A program made the position numbers and the translations under genes. The notes below the pieces were generated by a model, which did no database searches, was not told where the DNA came from, and worked only from the letters and a program-made list of their open reading frames with translations. Below are positions 39,946-51,473 of a DNA stretch of 64,000 bases, piece after piece. Every line of letters begins with the position of its first letter. Within the stretch, counting starts at the first letter, position 1. The stretch is from Ashinkailepas kermadecensis (taxonomy: Eukaryota; Arthropoda; Thecostraca; Neolepadidae), in the NCBI GenBank assembly GCA_034440615.1, contig JAOTOM010005138.1:544001-608000 (forward strand). Reading direction: 5' to 3'.

Positions 39946-41923
39946 GCTAGACGAGCACGCCGCCTCGGTGCACCACTACCCGGCGGGCGCCTTCAAGTGC
40001 GACTACTGCGGACAGGCGTTCGCGCTCAACGCCAACCTCATCAAGCACAAGGCGGATCAGCACGGCGAGTACCGCAAGTACCCGTGCGAGAACTGCGCGC
40101 GGGTGTTCCGCGACCCCGGCTCGCTGCAGAAGCACATCCGCGCCCAGCACGTGGGCGCGCGCGCGCACGCCTGCCCCGAGTGCGGCAAGACGTTCGCCAC
40201 GTCGAGCGGCCTCAAGCAGCACACGCACATCCACTCGAGCGTGAAGCCGTTCCGCTGCGAGGTGTGCCAGAAGGCGTACACGCAGTTCTCCAACCTGTGC
40301 CGCCACAAGCGCAACCACGTCGACTGCCGCAAGCAGATCAAGTGCGCCCGCTGCGCGCAGGTGTTCAGCCACGAGACGTCGCTGACAAAGCACAGGCGGT
40401 TCTGCGACTCGGCGCCGGCGCCGCTGTTCGGCGGCGACGGCAGGCCGTCGCCGACGGCCGGCATGACGCTGCCGCCCAACGCCAACCCGCTCGTCTCGTT
40501 CTACCCGCGCATGGGCCTGCCGTTCTGCGCCGCGCCGCCGCTGCTGGCCGACTACGCAGCGCTGGCGCCGCTGGCGCCGTCGGCGCACGTGGGCCTGGCG
40601 CACCCGTTCCTGCGCCACCCGTTCTTCATGTCGCTGCCGAAGCTGGACGCCGGCGGCGCGCTGTCGGCGGCGCCGGCGCCGGCGCCGTTCGACGCCGGCT
40701 TGGCGGCGTCGGCCGGCGCCGACGAGGCGCCGCCGCCGGCCGCGGAGCCGGCCAAGGCGCACGCGGCGGCGCAGGACGAGCGCGCCTCGGCCAGGAAGGC
40801 GCGACTGGCGCCGCCCGGCGCGCCGGAGCAGACGCGGCCGGCGCCGAGCGCGGCCAGGAAGGCGCCGCGCGGCTTCGTGTCCATCACGTCGCACCTGAAG
40901 GCGTCCGAGCTGTCCGCGCAGTGCACTCCGTCGCCCGACTCGGACGCCGATCTGCCCAAGTCGGAGGTCAAGTCGGAGGTCAAGAAGTCTGGCGACCAGC
41001 CGCTCGACCTCAGCAAGAAGTCCGAACAACCGGCGCCCAGCTTCGCCTCGCTGGCGAACGCAACTGCTGAGCGAACGGACGTCAAATCGGAGCCGGCACC
41101 GAAGGTCGCCGAGCTTCTGCCGGGTCCGTTCGCACCGCCAGCGTTTCCGTCTCTGCCGGCCAAGTTCCCTCTGATGGCGTATCCGCGTCCCATCCACCCT
41201 CTGATGGAGAGCATGTACAATCTGGAGAAGGCCGGCTGTCTTCCGTACAGCACCAGCATGCCCGGATCCTCTCTGTCACCCTACTCCATGCGATATCCGT
41301 ATCCCTACTTGAATCCGCTGCTAGCGCAGCGTTCGTTCGACTTGATGCGGGCCCAGGTGCCGGGCCTGTCCCGGCCGTACCAGGATGTGCTCACTGCACA
41401 CAGCCAGCGCGCCAAAGATCGCTACTCGTGCAAATTTTGCGGCAAAATATTCCCGCGCTCGGCCAACCTGACGCGCCACCTGCGCACGCACACCGGCGAG
41501 CAGCCCTACAAGTGCAAGTACTGCGAGCGCTCGTTCAGCATCTCGTCCAACCTGCAGCGCCACGTCCGCAACATCCACAACAAGGAGAAGCCGTTCCGCT
41601 GTCCGCTGTGCGACCGCTGCTTCGGCCAGCAGACCAACCTGGACCGGCACCTGCGCAAGCACGAACAGGGCGTGGCGAACCTCGGCTCCGACAGCCCGGA
41701 CTCGACGCACGAGGTCGGCTTCAACGAGGAGATCCGCAACTTTGTCGACAAGGTCACCGACAGCAGCGCCATCTACAACTCGAGCGACGAGGACGAAGCG
41801 CCACCTGGCAAGCGCGCCCGCTCTGTGTCGCCGTCGCCGACCATGGTGCCCGCCGGCGCCCGTCTGGTGTCGATGGAGCCCTTCGAGGGCCGGTCGGACT
41901 GCGTCGCCTCCCCAGGCGGCTAG
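39946..41923 (+). CDS. ham: PRDM3/16 (hamlet-like) exon D: zinc-finger clusters, CtBP motif and stop
   Basis: Last exon, 1978 bases, 658 residues plus stop TAG. Numbering from exon A (781 residues in all), it completes finger 1 (residues 111-132) and adds five N-terminal fingers to residue 276 (39992-40405). These include [19 protein letters not shown] and [14 protein letters not shown], nearly identical to EVI1/PRDM16; the last is C2HC type, ending RRFC. An Ala/Pro-rich region follows. QPLDLS (PLDLS at 41000-41014) matches the CtBP-binding motif of the family. VKSE at 40967-40978 and 41081-41092 fits the SUMO consensus. Three C-terminal fingers (41423-41662, residues 616-695) include [17 protein letters not shown] and [12 protein letters not shown]. 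The tail has EIRNFVDK and an acidic SSDEDE stretch, like EVI1 but shorter. It is a nuclear DNA-binding regulator, expected to act in cell-fate decisions as hamlet does in fly sensory and olfactory neurons. Confidence 0.95.
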
Positions 41924-43130
41924 GATGACGAGATAATCTCAAAGCCGCTGTCGCTCGGCGGTGTAGGATGGTTCGCGAATGTGTGGGCATGTGTGAGGTC
42001 GCCGTCCACACAACGGCGAGATGAGTTGAGACGCGTGTTTGTGTGCTGGCGTTCTAGTCTATGGCATTGTTTTATGCGCGCGCGCGCTCGTGTGTGTGTG
42101 TCTGTGTGTGCGTGTGTATGTGTGTGTGTGTGTGTGTGTGAAGCCATCAACAACATAGATGGCTGCACACCTGTACATCTGCCCACGCCAGTATTAATGT
42201 GTACAAAGTGCTAGCATTCATGAAATGATGCAACGTGTTTGAGGAGGCCGGTTTCAATGCGTTTCAGTTCCTACGATTCAGTCACCAAGCGCAGAGCACC
42301 TGGCACTGCGAGAGATAACCTATCAGTGAATGAGCTTATCCAGGTGCACCAGAGTCATGCTTCTGGTGAGACGGCAGACGACCGGTGACTGTGAATACCT
42401 GGCACGACTGTGAATACCTGGGATGTACGCCGGAGGACATACTGTTTCGGTGCTACTTTTCCTATTTTGTACCAAAGCTAACTTCAGCTGGGATATTGTG
42501 CACATCACGCTAGAAAGGCGCCACGGAAGCTGGACACACACACACACACACCACGAACCTGCTTTCTCCCCTCGACGAACCATCACCGACGGTGCTTCTC
42601 TGCCACTGGACACTCCACTGCATTGGACACAGACCCCCGTGTAAAAAACGACACCCACGTGACCGTATGTTTGTTACAACTGTCTTGATATAGTCATCTT
42701 TCTGCCAGTATTACGCGGCTGGTTTGCGCAGCTGCCCTGCATCGCCGCCGGCAGCGCACAACGTTGAACACCGCGCCACCAGCCGTGTGTGGGTGGCGTG
42801 TTCGTGCCGTGTGAGCACCGCGTTATCAGCTGTTTGTGGATGGCGTGCCGCGCGCCGTGTGTGGGTGGAGTGGCCGCGCGCCGTTTCCGCTCGGCCCGAA
42901 CATATCTGTGTGTCCAGATGGTGCGCGCGAACATGTCCGTGTGTCCAGATGGTGCGCGCGAGCCGGTTGCGGCATGTGCCGTGAGATTTTATTATATCAG
43001 CAATAAAATGCTACCGCAACTGATGAACGCACTTTGGTGGTCTTTGGTGGCCTTTGGTGGCCTTCGGCTACGTGAAGATCTCTGAGCGCGAAGCAAGTTA
43101 AATAAATGTATCGAAGCACTCCCGGGCTCC
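41924..43130 (+). other. Probable 3' UTR and flank of the PRDM gene
   Basis: No further coding exon is visible after the TAG. A TG-rich repeat lies at about 42090-42140 and a CA tract at 42534-42550. Candidate polyadenylation signals AATAAA occur at 43002-43007 and 43101-43106, which would give a 3' UTR of about 1.1-1.2 kb if there is no further splicing. A short duplication TTTGGTGGCC occurs near 43034-43062. Confidence 0.5.
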
Positions 43131-43842
43131 CCTGGACCTGATCAGTCATTTTCTGGGTCACGTTTAAAATGTAGACGTCTTCTTCTTGTGTGTGTGTGTG
43201 TGTGTGTGTCGGGGGGGGGCTGCCTCGACACGAATAATTTGGAAGCTTGTACGATTTTTTCCAAGCTTCTACATGACCTACTATGACGTCATCAAAGCAA
43301 TTTAGTGTTATGCTTGGCCTAGTGACTCTTCCAGCTCTATCCGTCTGGTGAACCTGCGACAATTTGATACTCCATAAGTGTGACTCTGCTCAGGTCCACA
43401 AGTGAGCAACACTCACATACCATTTTGGTACTCCTCAAAGTATGGGAGACATGACCGTCCCATTTGAATCAGGCGAAGAAATTAACGTTTTTTTTGCATG
43501 TGCTGTGAGTATTTTGGCGAGTGGCGTTTTCCAACATTAGCGAATCAATGCAAACAATGGCACAGCACAATCCATCCGACCTCCAGAACGTTGAAACACC
43601 TAACACAATACGATGGCTGCATGGCACACAAGTCAATACACCATTGCTTTTCAGATGTTAACATTACATATTCTTGGATATGGTTTATTCAATAATATCA
43701 AACATCCTTTACTCACAACTCATGTACATGCAATATTAAAATAAAATAGCAATTAATCACATCCGGCACTGCATTGTAAGGACAAGGTGCAGTTCTGCGT
43801 CAACAGGTGATGCTTGGGCACCATCTGGGAGTGGCTGAGCAC
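43131..43842. other. Intergenic DNA
   Basis: A TG tract followed by a G run (43189-43219) and otherwise AT-leaning DNA. Bases 43835-43842 (CTGAGCAC) are the left TSD of the adjacent MITE. Confidence 0.5.
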
Positions 43843-44251
43843 CAGTGGCGCAACCAGGATTTCAGTTCGGGGGGGCCAGGGTTGGAGAGCGGGCCCCCTC
43901 GCAAGCGGGCCCCCCTCATGTTTTTAAAAAAAAGTCTGCGGAAAACATGCACTTACTTTTGAGCGGGCCCCTATGTTTGTAAAACTTCGCAGAAATAAAA
44001 GCACTTTTCCTTTATCAGGGGCCCCGGTTCGAGGCGGGCCCTGGTTAAAACGGGCCCCCAGATTTTCAGTTGGTTCAAAGGGCCCCTGATTCGAGCCACA
44101 GATCCGCTTCGCGGGCCCCTAGCCAGGGCTCTGAGTAGGGTGGCCCACTCCGAGCCAGGGGCCCGCGAAGCGGGCCCCTGGCTCGGAGCGGGCCCCAAAA
44201 ATATTTCCGGGGGACCATGGCCCCTTGGCCCTCCCCCTGGTTGCGCTACTG
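43843..44251. mobile_element. hAT MITE, 409 bp, perfect 8-bp TSD
   Basis: The left end is CAGTGGCGCAACCAGG and the right end, read on the minus strand, is CAGTAGCGCAACCAGG: 15 of 16 matches. The TSD CTGAGCAC is identical at 43835-43842 and 44252-44259. The interior is built from repeats of a GCGGGCCCC motif. It includes a hairpin with perfect 17-base arms (44150-44166 and 44170-44186) and a 3-base loop. It has no open frame for a transposase. CAGTGGCG-type ends and 8-bp TSDs are standard for the hAT superfamily. Confidence 0.93.
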
Positions 44252-44302
44252 CTGAGCACCATTCAGATTTTAGACATTCAACGTTAGTGACTTGTGGTTA
44301 GA

Positions 44303-47110
44303 ACTTGTGGTTAGATATCATTCTGAAAAATGGAACACAATTTAGGGTTGGGGCATTCTATAGACCTCCAGACCAGAATGAAAACACGGACAGGTTGATG
44401 CAGGAAGAGATAAGTAGGAGAGTAAAGGAGAGAACTGTTTTGTTGGGGGATTTCAACATAACAGGATTGGGAAGCAAAACTATAGGTCTAAACAAATCGG
44501 GAAGAAGCTTCATGGATTGTTTTGAGGAGAATTTGTTTTTTCAAATGATACATGAACCTACAAGGGCAAATGAAATATTAGACCTTGTGCTTACTAATGA
44601 GGAAAATTTTGTACAAAATGTGAACATAGGAGAGACTTTGGGTAATAGTGACCACAACATTATACGCTTCTCATTGTATGTTGGAAATGTAGGAACCAAT
44701 AAGACATTGATTCCTAATTTTGCTAAAGGGAATTACAATGAGTTCAGGATCTTCCTGAATGAAATTGATTGGGAGGACTTATTGAAAGGCTTAGATGCTT
44801 ATGAAATTTGGAGAATGATAAAATATAAACTATCTCAAGGTAAGGATAGGTTCATTCCCAATAGGCAAATTAGATTAACCAGGGTTCAGCTCCCTTCATG
44901 GCTGACCAGGGAAGTAAAGCATTTACTGGAGTCAAAGAAGCAGGCATTCAAGAAACTAAAATATGCTAACTCTGAGGTAAACCTCAAATCATATCAAATA
45001 GCTAGAAATAAAGTTAGGAGGTGTGTTAGGGCATCTAAAAGACTGGCTGAAATCAAATTAGCTCGGGAATGTTCAGCAGGTAATGCTAAGAGATTCTTTA
45101 GTTTCTACAAATGTAAGGCTAAAAAGTGTGGTGTAGGACCACTGGAGGTAGATGGGGAATTAGTGGTTGATGATTGTGATATTGTGGAATCCTTAAGCAA
45201 GCAATTCTCATCAGTCTTTACTCAGGATAATTCTGGTAGAATAGAAACAACTAAATCATATACCATGACAGGTGATAGGTTGGAGTATCTTACAATAACT
45301 ACAGAAGCTGTAGAAAAGCAGTTGCAGAATATAAAGCCTAATAAAGCTTCTGGACCAGATGATATATATGCTAGGGTCTTAGTAGAGTGTGCTGAAGCTT
45401 TAGCAGTTCCTCTAGGTATACTTTTCAGGCGGTCTATGGAATACTCTGAAGTGCCTGAAGATTGGAGAAATGCAAATGTAGTTCCAATCTTCAAAAAGGG
45501 AAGTATGAAGTGTGTAAGGAACTACAGGCCAGTCAGTTTGACCTCAATAGTTTGCAAGGTACTAGAAAAACTGGTTAAACAGAATGTTCAGATTCATCTT
45601 GATAGGCACAATCTTTTAAGGGATACTCAACATGGATTTCGATCTCGAAGGTCTTGTTTAACTAACCTTTTGGAGTTCATGGAGTATGTTACTAAAGAAG
45701 TAGACAATCAAAACAGGATGGATGTTGTGTACTTGGACTTTAGCAAAGCTTTTGATAAAGTTCCACATAGGAGGCTAATTCATCAACTACAGCAACATGG
45801 GATTGTTGGAAAAGTTCTAGGTTGGATTGAAGCATGGTTGAGGGGAAGGAAACAAAGGGTAATGTCAAATGGATGTAAATCTGATTGGAAGGATGTTCTG
45901 AGTGGAGTACCACAGGGCTCTGTTCTAGGGCCACTTCTCTTTATCATCTTTGTAAATAACATTGAGGTAGGGCTGAGGAATAGAGTGTTCAAATTTGCTG
46001 ATGACATCAAACTGGTAGGAGTGGCAAACAGTTGTGATCAATCTAGTAATATTCAACTAGACTTGGAGGACCTAAAAAAGTGGGCTGATCAATGGCAGAT
46101 GTCTTTTAACTATGACAAGTGTAAGGTTATGCATCTGGGGTCTGGAGGTGAGACTTTCAGATATACAATGGGAGGGAGGGAACTGGATGTTATTGAAGAG
46201 GAAAGGGACTTAGGTGTGTTGGTTTCAAATGACCTTAAAGCAGAGAAACAATGTAGCTCAGCTAGGAACAGGGCACTCAGAATGCTGGGACTCATTAATA
46301 GAAGTGTGATGTATAAGAGCAAGGAAGTCATGAAAAAAAATGTACTTAGCATATGTGCGACCCCACTTGGAATATTCTGTGCAAGCTTGGAGCCCCTACC
46401 TAGAAAAAGATATAGACAAGTTAGAAAGAGTGCAACGCAAAGCAACTAAACTCATCAGTGGACTAGGTAGCTTAGAATATGGAGAAAGGCTTGTGGCATT
46501 AGATATGTACTCACTCAAGTATAGGAGATTAAGGGGGACATGATTGAAATGTACAAAATTGTTAAAGGACTAGATCAGGTCAATTTAAATGGTGCTCTTC
46601 AGTTTAAAGTATCACACAGGGGTCACCAACTCAGGTTAGACAAGTTGAGGTGTAGGACAGTTAAGCGACAGCAGGTCTTCAATCAAAGGGTTGTTGATCA
46701 GTGGAATGGGCTGCCTGCTGATGTTGTGGGGAGTTCCTCATTGAATGTATTTAAAAGTAGGGTGGACAATTTTTTTAGGCAGGAAAATCTTGTTTTTGAT
46801 TTCTAATTTGGATGGAGGGGATAATATTTATGTTAAATGTGCACGGCACAGACCCCTTTAAGCAGGGGCTATGGTAGCACAATGGGTATGATGGGAGGAG
46901 CTTGCAATTGTTGAGGGTGTTATGCAATAGCAAGTGGATGATGCTAGATAGGCTGGGATATATAGCTTCCTAAGAACTTGGGATTAGGGATTGATTGGGG
47001 TGAGAATATGTACATTTATAGTACCTTTTCTAGATAGGCTTAACCCAGATGGGCCCCTGTGGCTCTTATTAAGCCTTAACACTTTATGACTTTAAGACTT
47101 TATGACTATG
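44303..47110 (+). mobile_element. 5'-truncated CR1-like LINE
   Basis: The element keeps the 3' part of an endonuclease, a full reverse transcriptase and a 3' UTR. The 3' end is not poly-A but a short repeat, ACTTTATGACT, copied about twice (47090-47110), as in CR1/L2-type elements. The truncation lies close to the right TSD of the hAT MITE (44259), with a small direct repeat, ACTTGTGGTTAGA, at 44290-44316. A scrap of the same 3' end is at 10643-10705. Confidence 0.88.
44305..46806 (+). pseudogene. CR1-like LINE endonuclease/reverse transcriptase, broken by two frameshifts
   Basis: The first segment (44305 to about 46333) keeps endonuclease motifs GAFYRPPDQNE, LLGDFNI and SDHNIIRFSL. The reverse transcriptase follows with KASGPDDIYARVL, HGFRSRRSCLTNLL, VVYLDFSKAFDKVPH (first catalytic Asp), SGVPQGSVLGPLLF and FADD at 45994-46005 (catalytic Asp pair). 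The LINE thumb and C-terminal region continues in a second frame after an A8 run at 46333-46340 (YVRPHLEYSVQAWSPYL, DKLERVQRKATKLI). It continues in a third frame after a G5 run at 46533-46537 (EMYKIVKG, FNQRVVDQWNGLPADVV), ending with TAA at 46804-46806. The start of the endonuclease is absent. FADD and PQGS blocks identify the enzyme as non-LTR; the CR1/Jockey-like grouping is from motif style only. Confidence 0.9.
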
Positions 47111-49201
47111 GAGATGTGTGAAAACACCGCTTAGAAATAACAAGGTGATGCTAAAGCTTCGCCTGAAATTTTGGGAAGGCTCAGAAACACCACTAGTGGT
47201 AAGTACATGCATTTTTCGCTGGAAAAAAGTACAAGCTTCTGTTGAACTGCACCAAAAATAAGAAAGCATACAACCAGTTTTCGTATCGATGGCAGTCAAA
47301 CTGCCTTCAACACGAAAACCACGGAACGTTTCTACCTAGACACATGAATGCAATTTTCTTATTTTCTTTCAATGTTAAAGGAACGAGATGATTACAACAA
47401 TTGCCACCGTAATGAATGAAAAGCAACTCTGCAGGAAGCTATGTATTTCCCTCCGGTTTTATGTGATTCAGTGCGGCTGCAAGGAGCAGGATGATGAATC
47501 ACTGTTACATTTATTATAACCGTCCCCTTGAAATTGTAAAGATATTACCAAAACTTACCATATTTTATAGAGATTGAGCTGTCGTGCACGGCACTTCATC
47601 AAAATCATCAAATGGAAAAATTAATAGTATAATCAGTACAACAAGTGTTTAATCTTTGTTGTGTTGTGTTTACTCTACGTTTTTTGTTCTCTGTGAGCAA
47701 TAACTTGTTCCTCTGAAGCGATTTTTCATAGCTTTATGATCCCCGACTGCCTCAGTTTTAATGTTTATATGCGCACAACGCAAAGAGATGTGCACTCACG
47801 AAATATTGTCGGAGCGCCCAACTGCAAACATATGATGAGAAAACATATCAACCGTAGATTCTTTGTCAAGCTTATATGCTTTAGGAAGTGCTGCAGGCGT
47901 ATATTTTACGTGCTTCATGTGGACAAAACGTCTGATTTTAATATTTGTCTTCAGGCTGCCTCTGCACCATCACATACTTGCTTGGTATTGAACTGTTTTC
48001 CAAAGCCTCACCTGCCGGTCGAAGTACCAACTACTAGCTAGGTGTCGCTAGCATCGTAGCGGCCGCACTCGTGAACTCTGTCACGCCGTCAAGAGCGGCT
48101 TGCTTCTGTGAAGCTCCTCAAAGCGTGACATCGAAACCGAAAGCATGGGAGAAAATTTGCGTGAACACTTGTCACGAGCTGTCTCATGAACCGTCTCACG
48201 GGCTGACGTTCCCGGGTCACGCGCCGCGGGTCTCGGTTTCGCACGATCCCTCCTGCGCTGGGCTGCGTGGTCAGGATCTACGGGCAGTGGTCGCTGGAAA
48301 CACTCCAGAGATCGGTGGATGCTGCGCGTTCAGCAACAAAGCCCCGTCAAGAAGGTCAAGACAGACGCGTGAAAGTAATTGTGGCCTCATGGGGGTAATG
48401 CCTGCAAGCGAGGATGAAACCGAGGAGCTTGCTTCCAGCTATATAACAAACAGTTCGTGTGAGGGACCAGCCAACCAGTTGCAACAGTCACCCTTCATAT
48501 ATTTTCCTTTGCTGCAGCTTTCAACGCCCTCATTCCCTCGCTCAGAATTAACTAGATCTGGTCTTTGCATTTTTATTTACTATCAGCTTTATCCCAAGAT
48601 GTTTCTTGAAGTGGTCGCTTTCTTTGCTCAAATACAATGCTTAATGCCGGAGCATGGACGCTGCACGCTGGACACTGGCGCGGCACCGGCTCTGCCGCCC
48701 CCCCCCCATCGGCCGATCGGCTACGTCATCTCGTCTGACCTGCGGGCCCCTACGCCGGACAGCTGCGTGGCAAGTGTCAGTCCGATGGACGGTGCCGCGA
48801 TAAACAGCTGTGTATGGCACACAATGAGCGGGAAGGATGTGAAGTGAAAGGGACCGTGCACACACCGTGGCGGTAATTCGACAATTCGACATATGTACAT
48901 CTTAAAACATTTTAGTTTAAGATACATACACTCTATTCGGCAGATGAGTGCAATTTCAGCAACGGTGCACTTCATTTTGTTCGAAGCGGATTGCTTTTCA
49001 ATGAGCATGTGAAGAATCTGGATACATTATTTCCACCATCAGGCTCCCTGTCGGAGGTGGAGCAAGCATGCCATATTTGAATGCACTGTGCTGAATTGTC
49101 GAAATATCTGTTTTTTTCTCGAAATTTCCCCACTTCCGCGAAAATTTGAAGCATGAGGCGTCAAATTTTCAAACACGCTTCCCGCGGTGCCAAGGGCGCA
49201 C
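47111..49201. other. Intergenic DNA
   Basis: No recognised gene. An open frame at 48071-48847 (258 residues) has no domain and no neighbouring exon support; I treat it as probable chance. A C run lies near 48700. Confidence 0.4.
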
Positions 49202-51473
49202 AGCTGGGGCATTCCAGCACGATTCAACAGGTGATTAACACCCGACCATCTCGGATTCTCTTGAAAATTGGTACCCAGGGTAATCAGGTGCCCAGATTCC
49301 GAATATGAAAGTCTTAGGTCTATCGGAGCAGTGGGTTTTGAGTTATAGCCTCGGGCAGTTTTTTAAAAGTTTGAATACAAGGTTTCTTTGGGACGCCATA
49401 ACTCCCATAAAACTGGAAGTAACCTAGTAAAATGATATATCGTTAGAATCGTAAAATCACAAGAATTGTTGTGGTGTAGCTCATTGTTGAAAAATTCGAA
49501 ATTTTGTTTTGTAAAATTTTGGTCAAAAATGTGTTCACATTTTTTTTTATATGTGGCCAGTTAAAATAAATGTGTTTTTTGGGCCGAGAATATTGCCTAT
49601 GGTATTACTAACTTGCATGCAAAAAATTGGAGATAGGTATTTTTTATAAATATTTTTCCTCATTTTTTATTTCTGCAGTGCAGTGCAAATTTGCTCTTTT
49701 GACGCCCTGCGGTCGCACATATCGTAAGTAGTACAAACATATGACATGTCAAATTTAAATGCTCCAAATTCCATTACTTATGAAAAGCTCCTTTGACCAT
49801 TTCAAGACCCCTCCCCCCCCCCCACCTTCCCCCATCCCCCTCCACAATCCCCTCCCGCGTCCTGCGTCACCCCAGCCCCGGCCGGGCTGAAGGACGCGAG
49901 GATCCGTGCTGTCTATGGCTGGTCTTAGGTTGTGCTGGCTTGAATGGATTACCACAAGTTGTATGGGCGCAGGTGTGTATTATAGCTGTTCTAGCAAATT
50001 CCTGGTTCAAAGGCCCGTGGTTCATAGGGGTTGGTGCCTTATCAGTGGGGTGCGCTATCAGTCCCCCTGGCGCCTCTCGTTATCGGTCAGTTCTCGCCGG
50101 ATTTCCGTGAATCTGACCACGTGTTGTTGTCGCGGCGAGATAAAAGCGCGGCTAGATACCCGCTTGAATTCCGTCATCACCTTACAGAACTTTGGACTCT
50201 CTAGGAAGAGGGGGGGGGGGATAACACTGTCCGCTCCAATAGGGTGACAGGGTGGGCGGAGCTACGCAGATCAGACGTTATCACGCCTATGGTGAGTGTC
50301 GTTACTTAGCGGGTCCAGCCACATTGTGGAACTAATTGTTGTGTGATTCTCTTGGAACCAGTAAACTTTGCGTCGCCAGTGGGGCGAATCAGTGAATTTT
50401 AGCATGACACCAGGGGATGCCATAGACAGCACAGATCCTCGCGTTCTTCAGCCCGGACGCAAGATGCGGGAGGAGGTCGTGGAGGGGGAGGGGGAAGGTG
50501 GGGTGGGGTGGGGACAGGAGCGGCGGAAGAGGGGGCGGGGGGGGGCAGTCCCCCGCCCAAATTCTGGGAGGGGACACAGGGCCAAGGGGGCATAAAGGCC
50601 AAGGGGAGCACTGGCGGAACCATCGCTTCCCACTCCCCTCCCCCCTCCCCCTGGATCGGACATTCGATGTGTACCGGCGGGCCTCGGATATCGCTCCCCC
50701 CCCCCCAGGATCGGACCTTTGATCGCTACCGGGGCAGTACTCCGCCAGAGACATGGCTTAGCCCCCCGGCCCAGGGGGCACCCGGCGGTGGGGGCACCAC
50801 GAGAATCGCTTGCCCCCCATCCAAAATTACCTTCCGCCGCCACTGGGTGGGGAGGGGTCTTGAAATGTTCGAACGAGCTTTGCATAGATAATGGAACTTG
50901 AAGCATTTGAATTTGATGCCATACGTATGTATGTGCTACATATGCTATGCGCGGCGGCAGTGCGTGAAAAGCACAAATTTGCATGGCATGGCTGAAATGA
51001 AAAATGGGTTAAAATATTTATTAAAAATACCTATCTCCAATTTTTTGCATGCCAGTTAGTAATACCATAGGCAATATTTTCGGCCCAAAAAAACAATGTT
51101 TTTGACTGGCCACATATAAAAAAAATGAACAAATTTTTGCCCCAAAAATTTTTAAGAACAAAATTTCGAAATTTTCAAAAATAAGCTACACCACAACAAT
51201 TCTTGTGATTTTACGATTCTAACAATATATAATTTCACTAGGTTACGTTCAGTTTTATGGGAGTTATGGCGACCCAAAGAAACCTTGTATTCGAACTTTT
51301 CAAAAACTTCCCGAGGCTATAACTCAAAACTCACTGCTCCGACAGACCTAAGACTTTCAGATTCGGAATCTGGGCACCTGATTACCCTGGGTACCGATTT
51401 TCAAGAGAATCCGAGATGGTCGAGTGTTAATTTGCACCCATCACCTGTTGAATCGTGCTGGAATGCCCCAGCT
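49202..51473. mobile_element. Long-arm foldback element, 2.27 kb
   Basis: The left arm (49202-49919, 718 bases) is an imperfect inverted copy of the right arm (50419-51473). The right arm is 716 bases once the MITE at 50515-50845 and one 8-base TSD copy are removed. Shared landmarks include CATTCCAGCACGATTCAACAG at the outer edge, ACACCACAACAATTCTTGTG, CCTATCTCCAATTTTTTGCA, and a CCATAGACAGCAC inner edge. The 499-base centre (49920-50418) has no open frame of note. No TSD was found at the outer edges, so true ends may differ. Long inverted arms without a transposase fit a foldback-type or non-autonomous terminal-inverted-repeat element. Confidence 0.88.
50515..50845. mobile_element. hAT MITE nested in the foldback right arm
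   Basis: The left end is CAGGAGCGGCGGAAG and the right end, read on the minus strand, is CAGTGGCGGCGGAAG: 13 of 15 matches. The TSD GGTGGGGA is identical at 50507-50514 and 50846-50853. The left foldback arm lacks this insert, so the pre-insertion sequence is visible there. Both ends lead into G or C tracts. Confidence 0.9.

Noticed and set aside
39947..41259. Long minus-strand and second-frame open frames over the zinc-finger exon
   Set aside because: Shadows of the real coding frame caused by its very high G/C third-position content; Arg/Ala-rich and without domains.
48071..48847. 258-residue open frame as a gene
   Set aside because: No recognised domain, no exon partner and no codon bias like the PRDM gene; long enough to be worth a search but not supportable.
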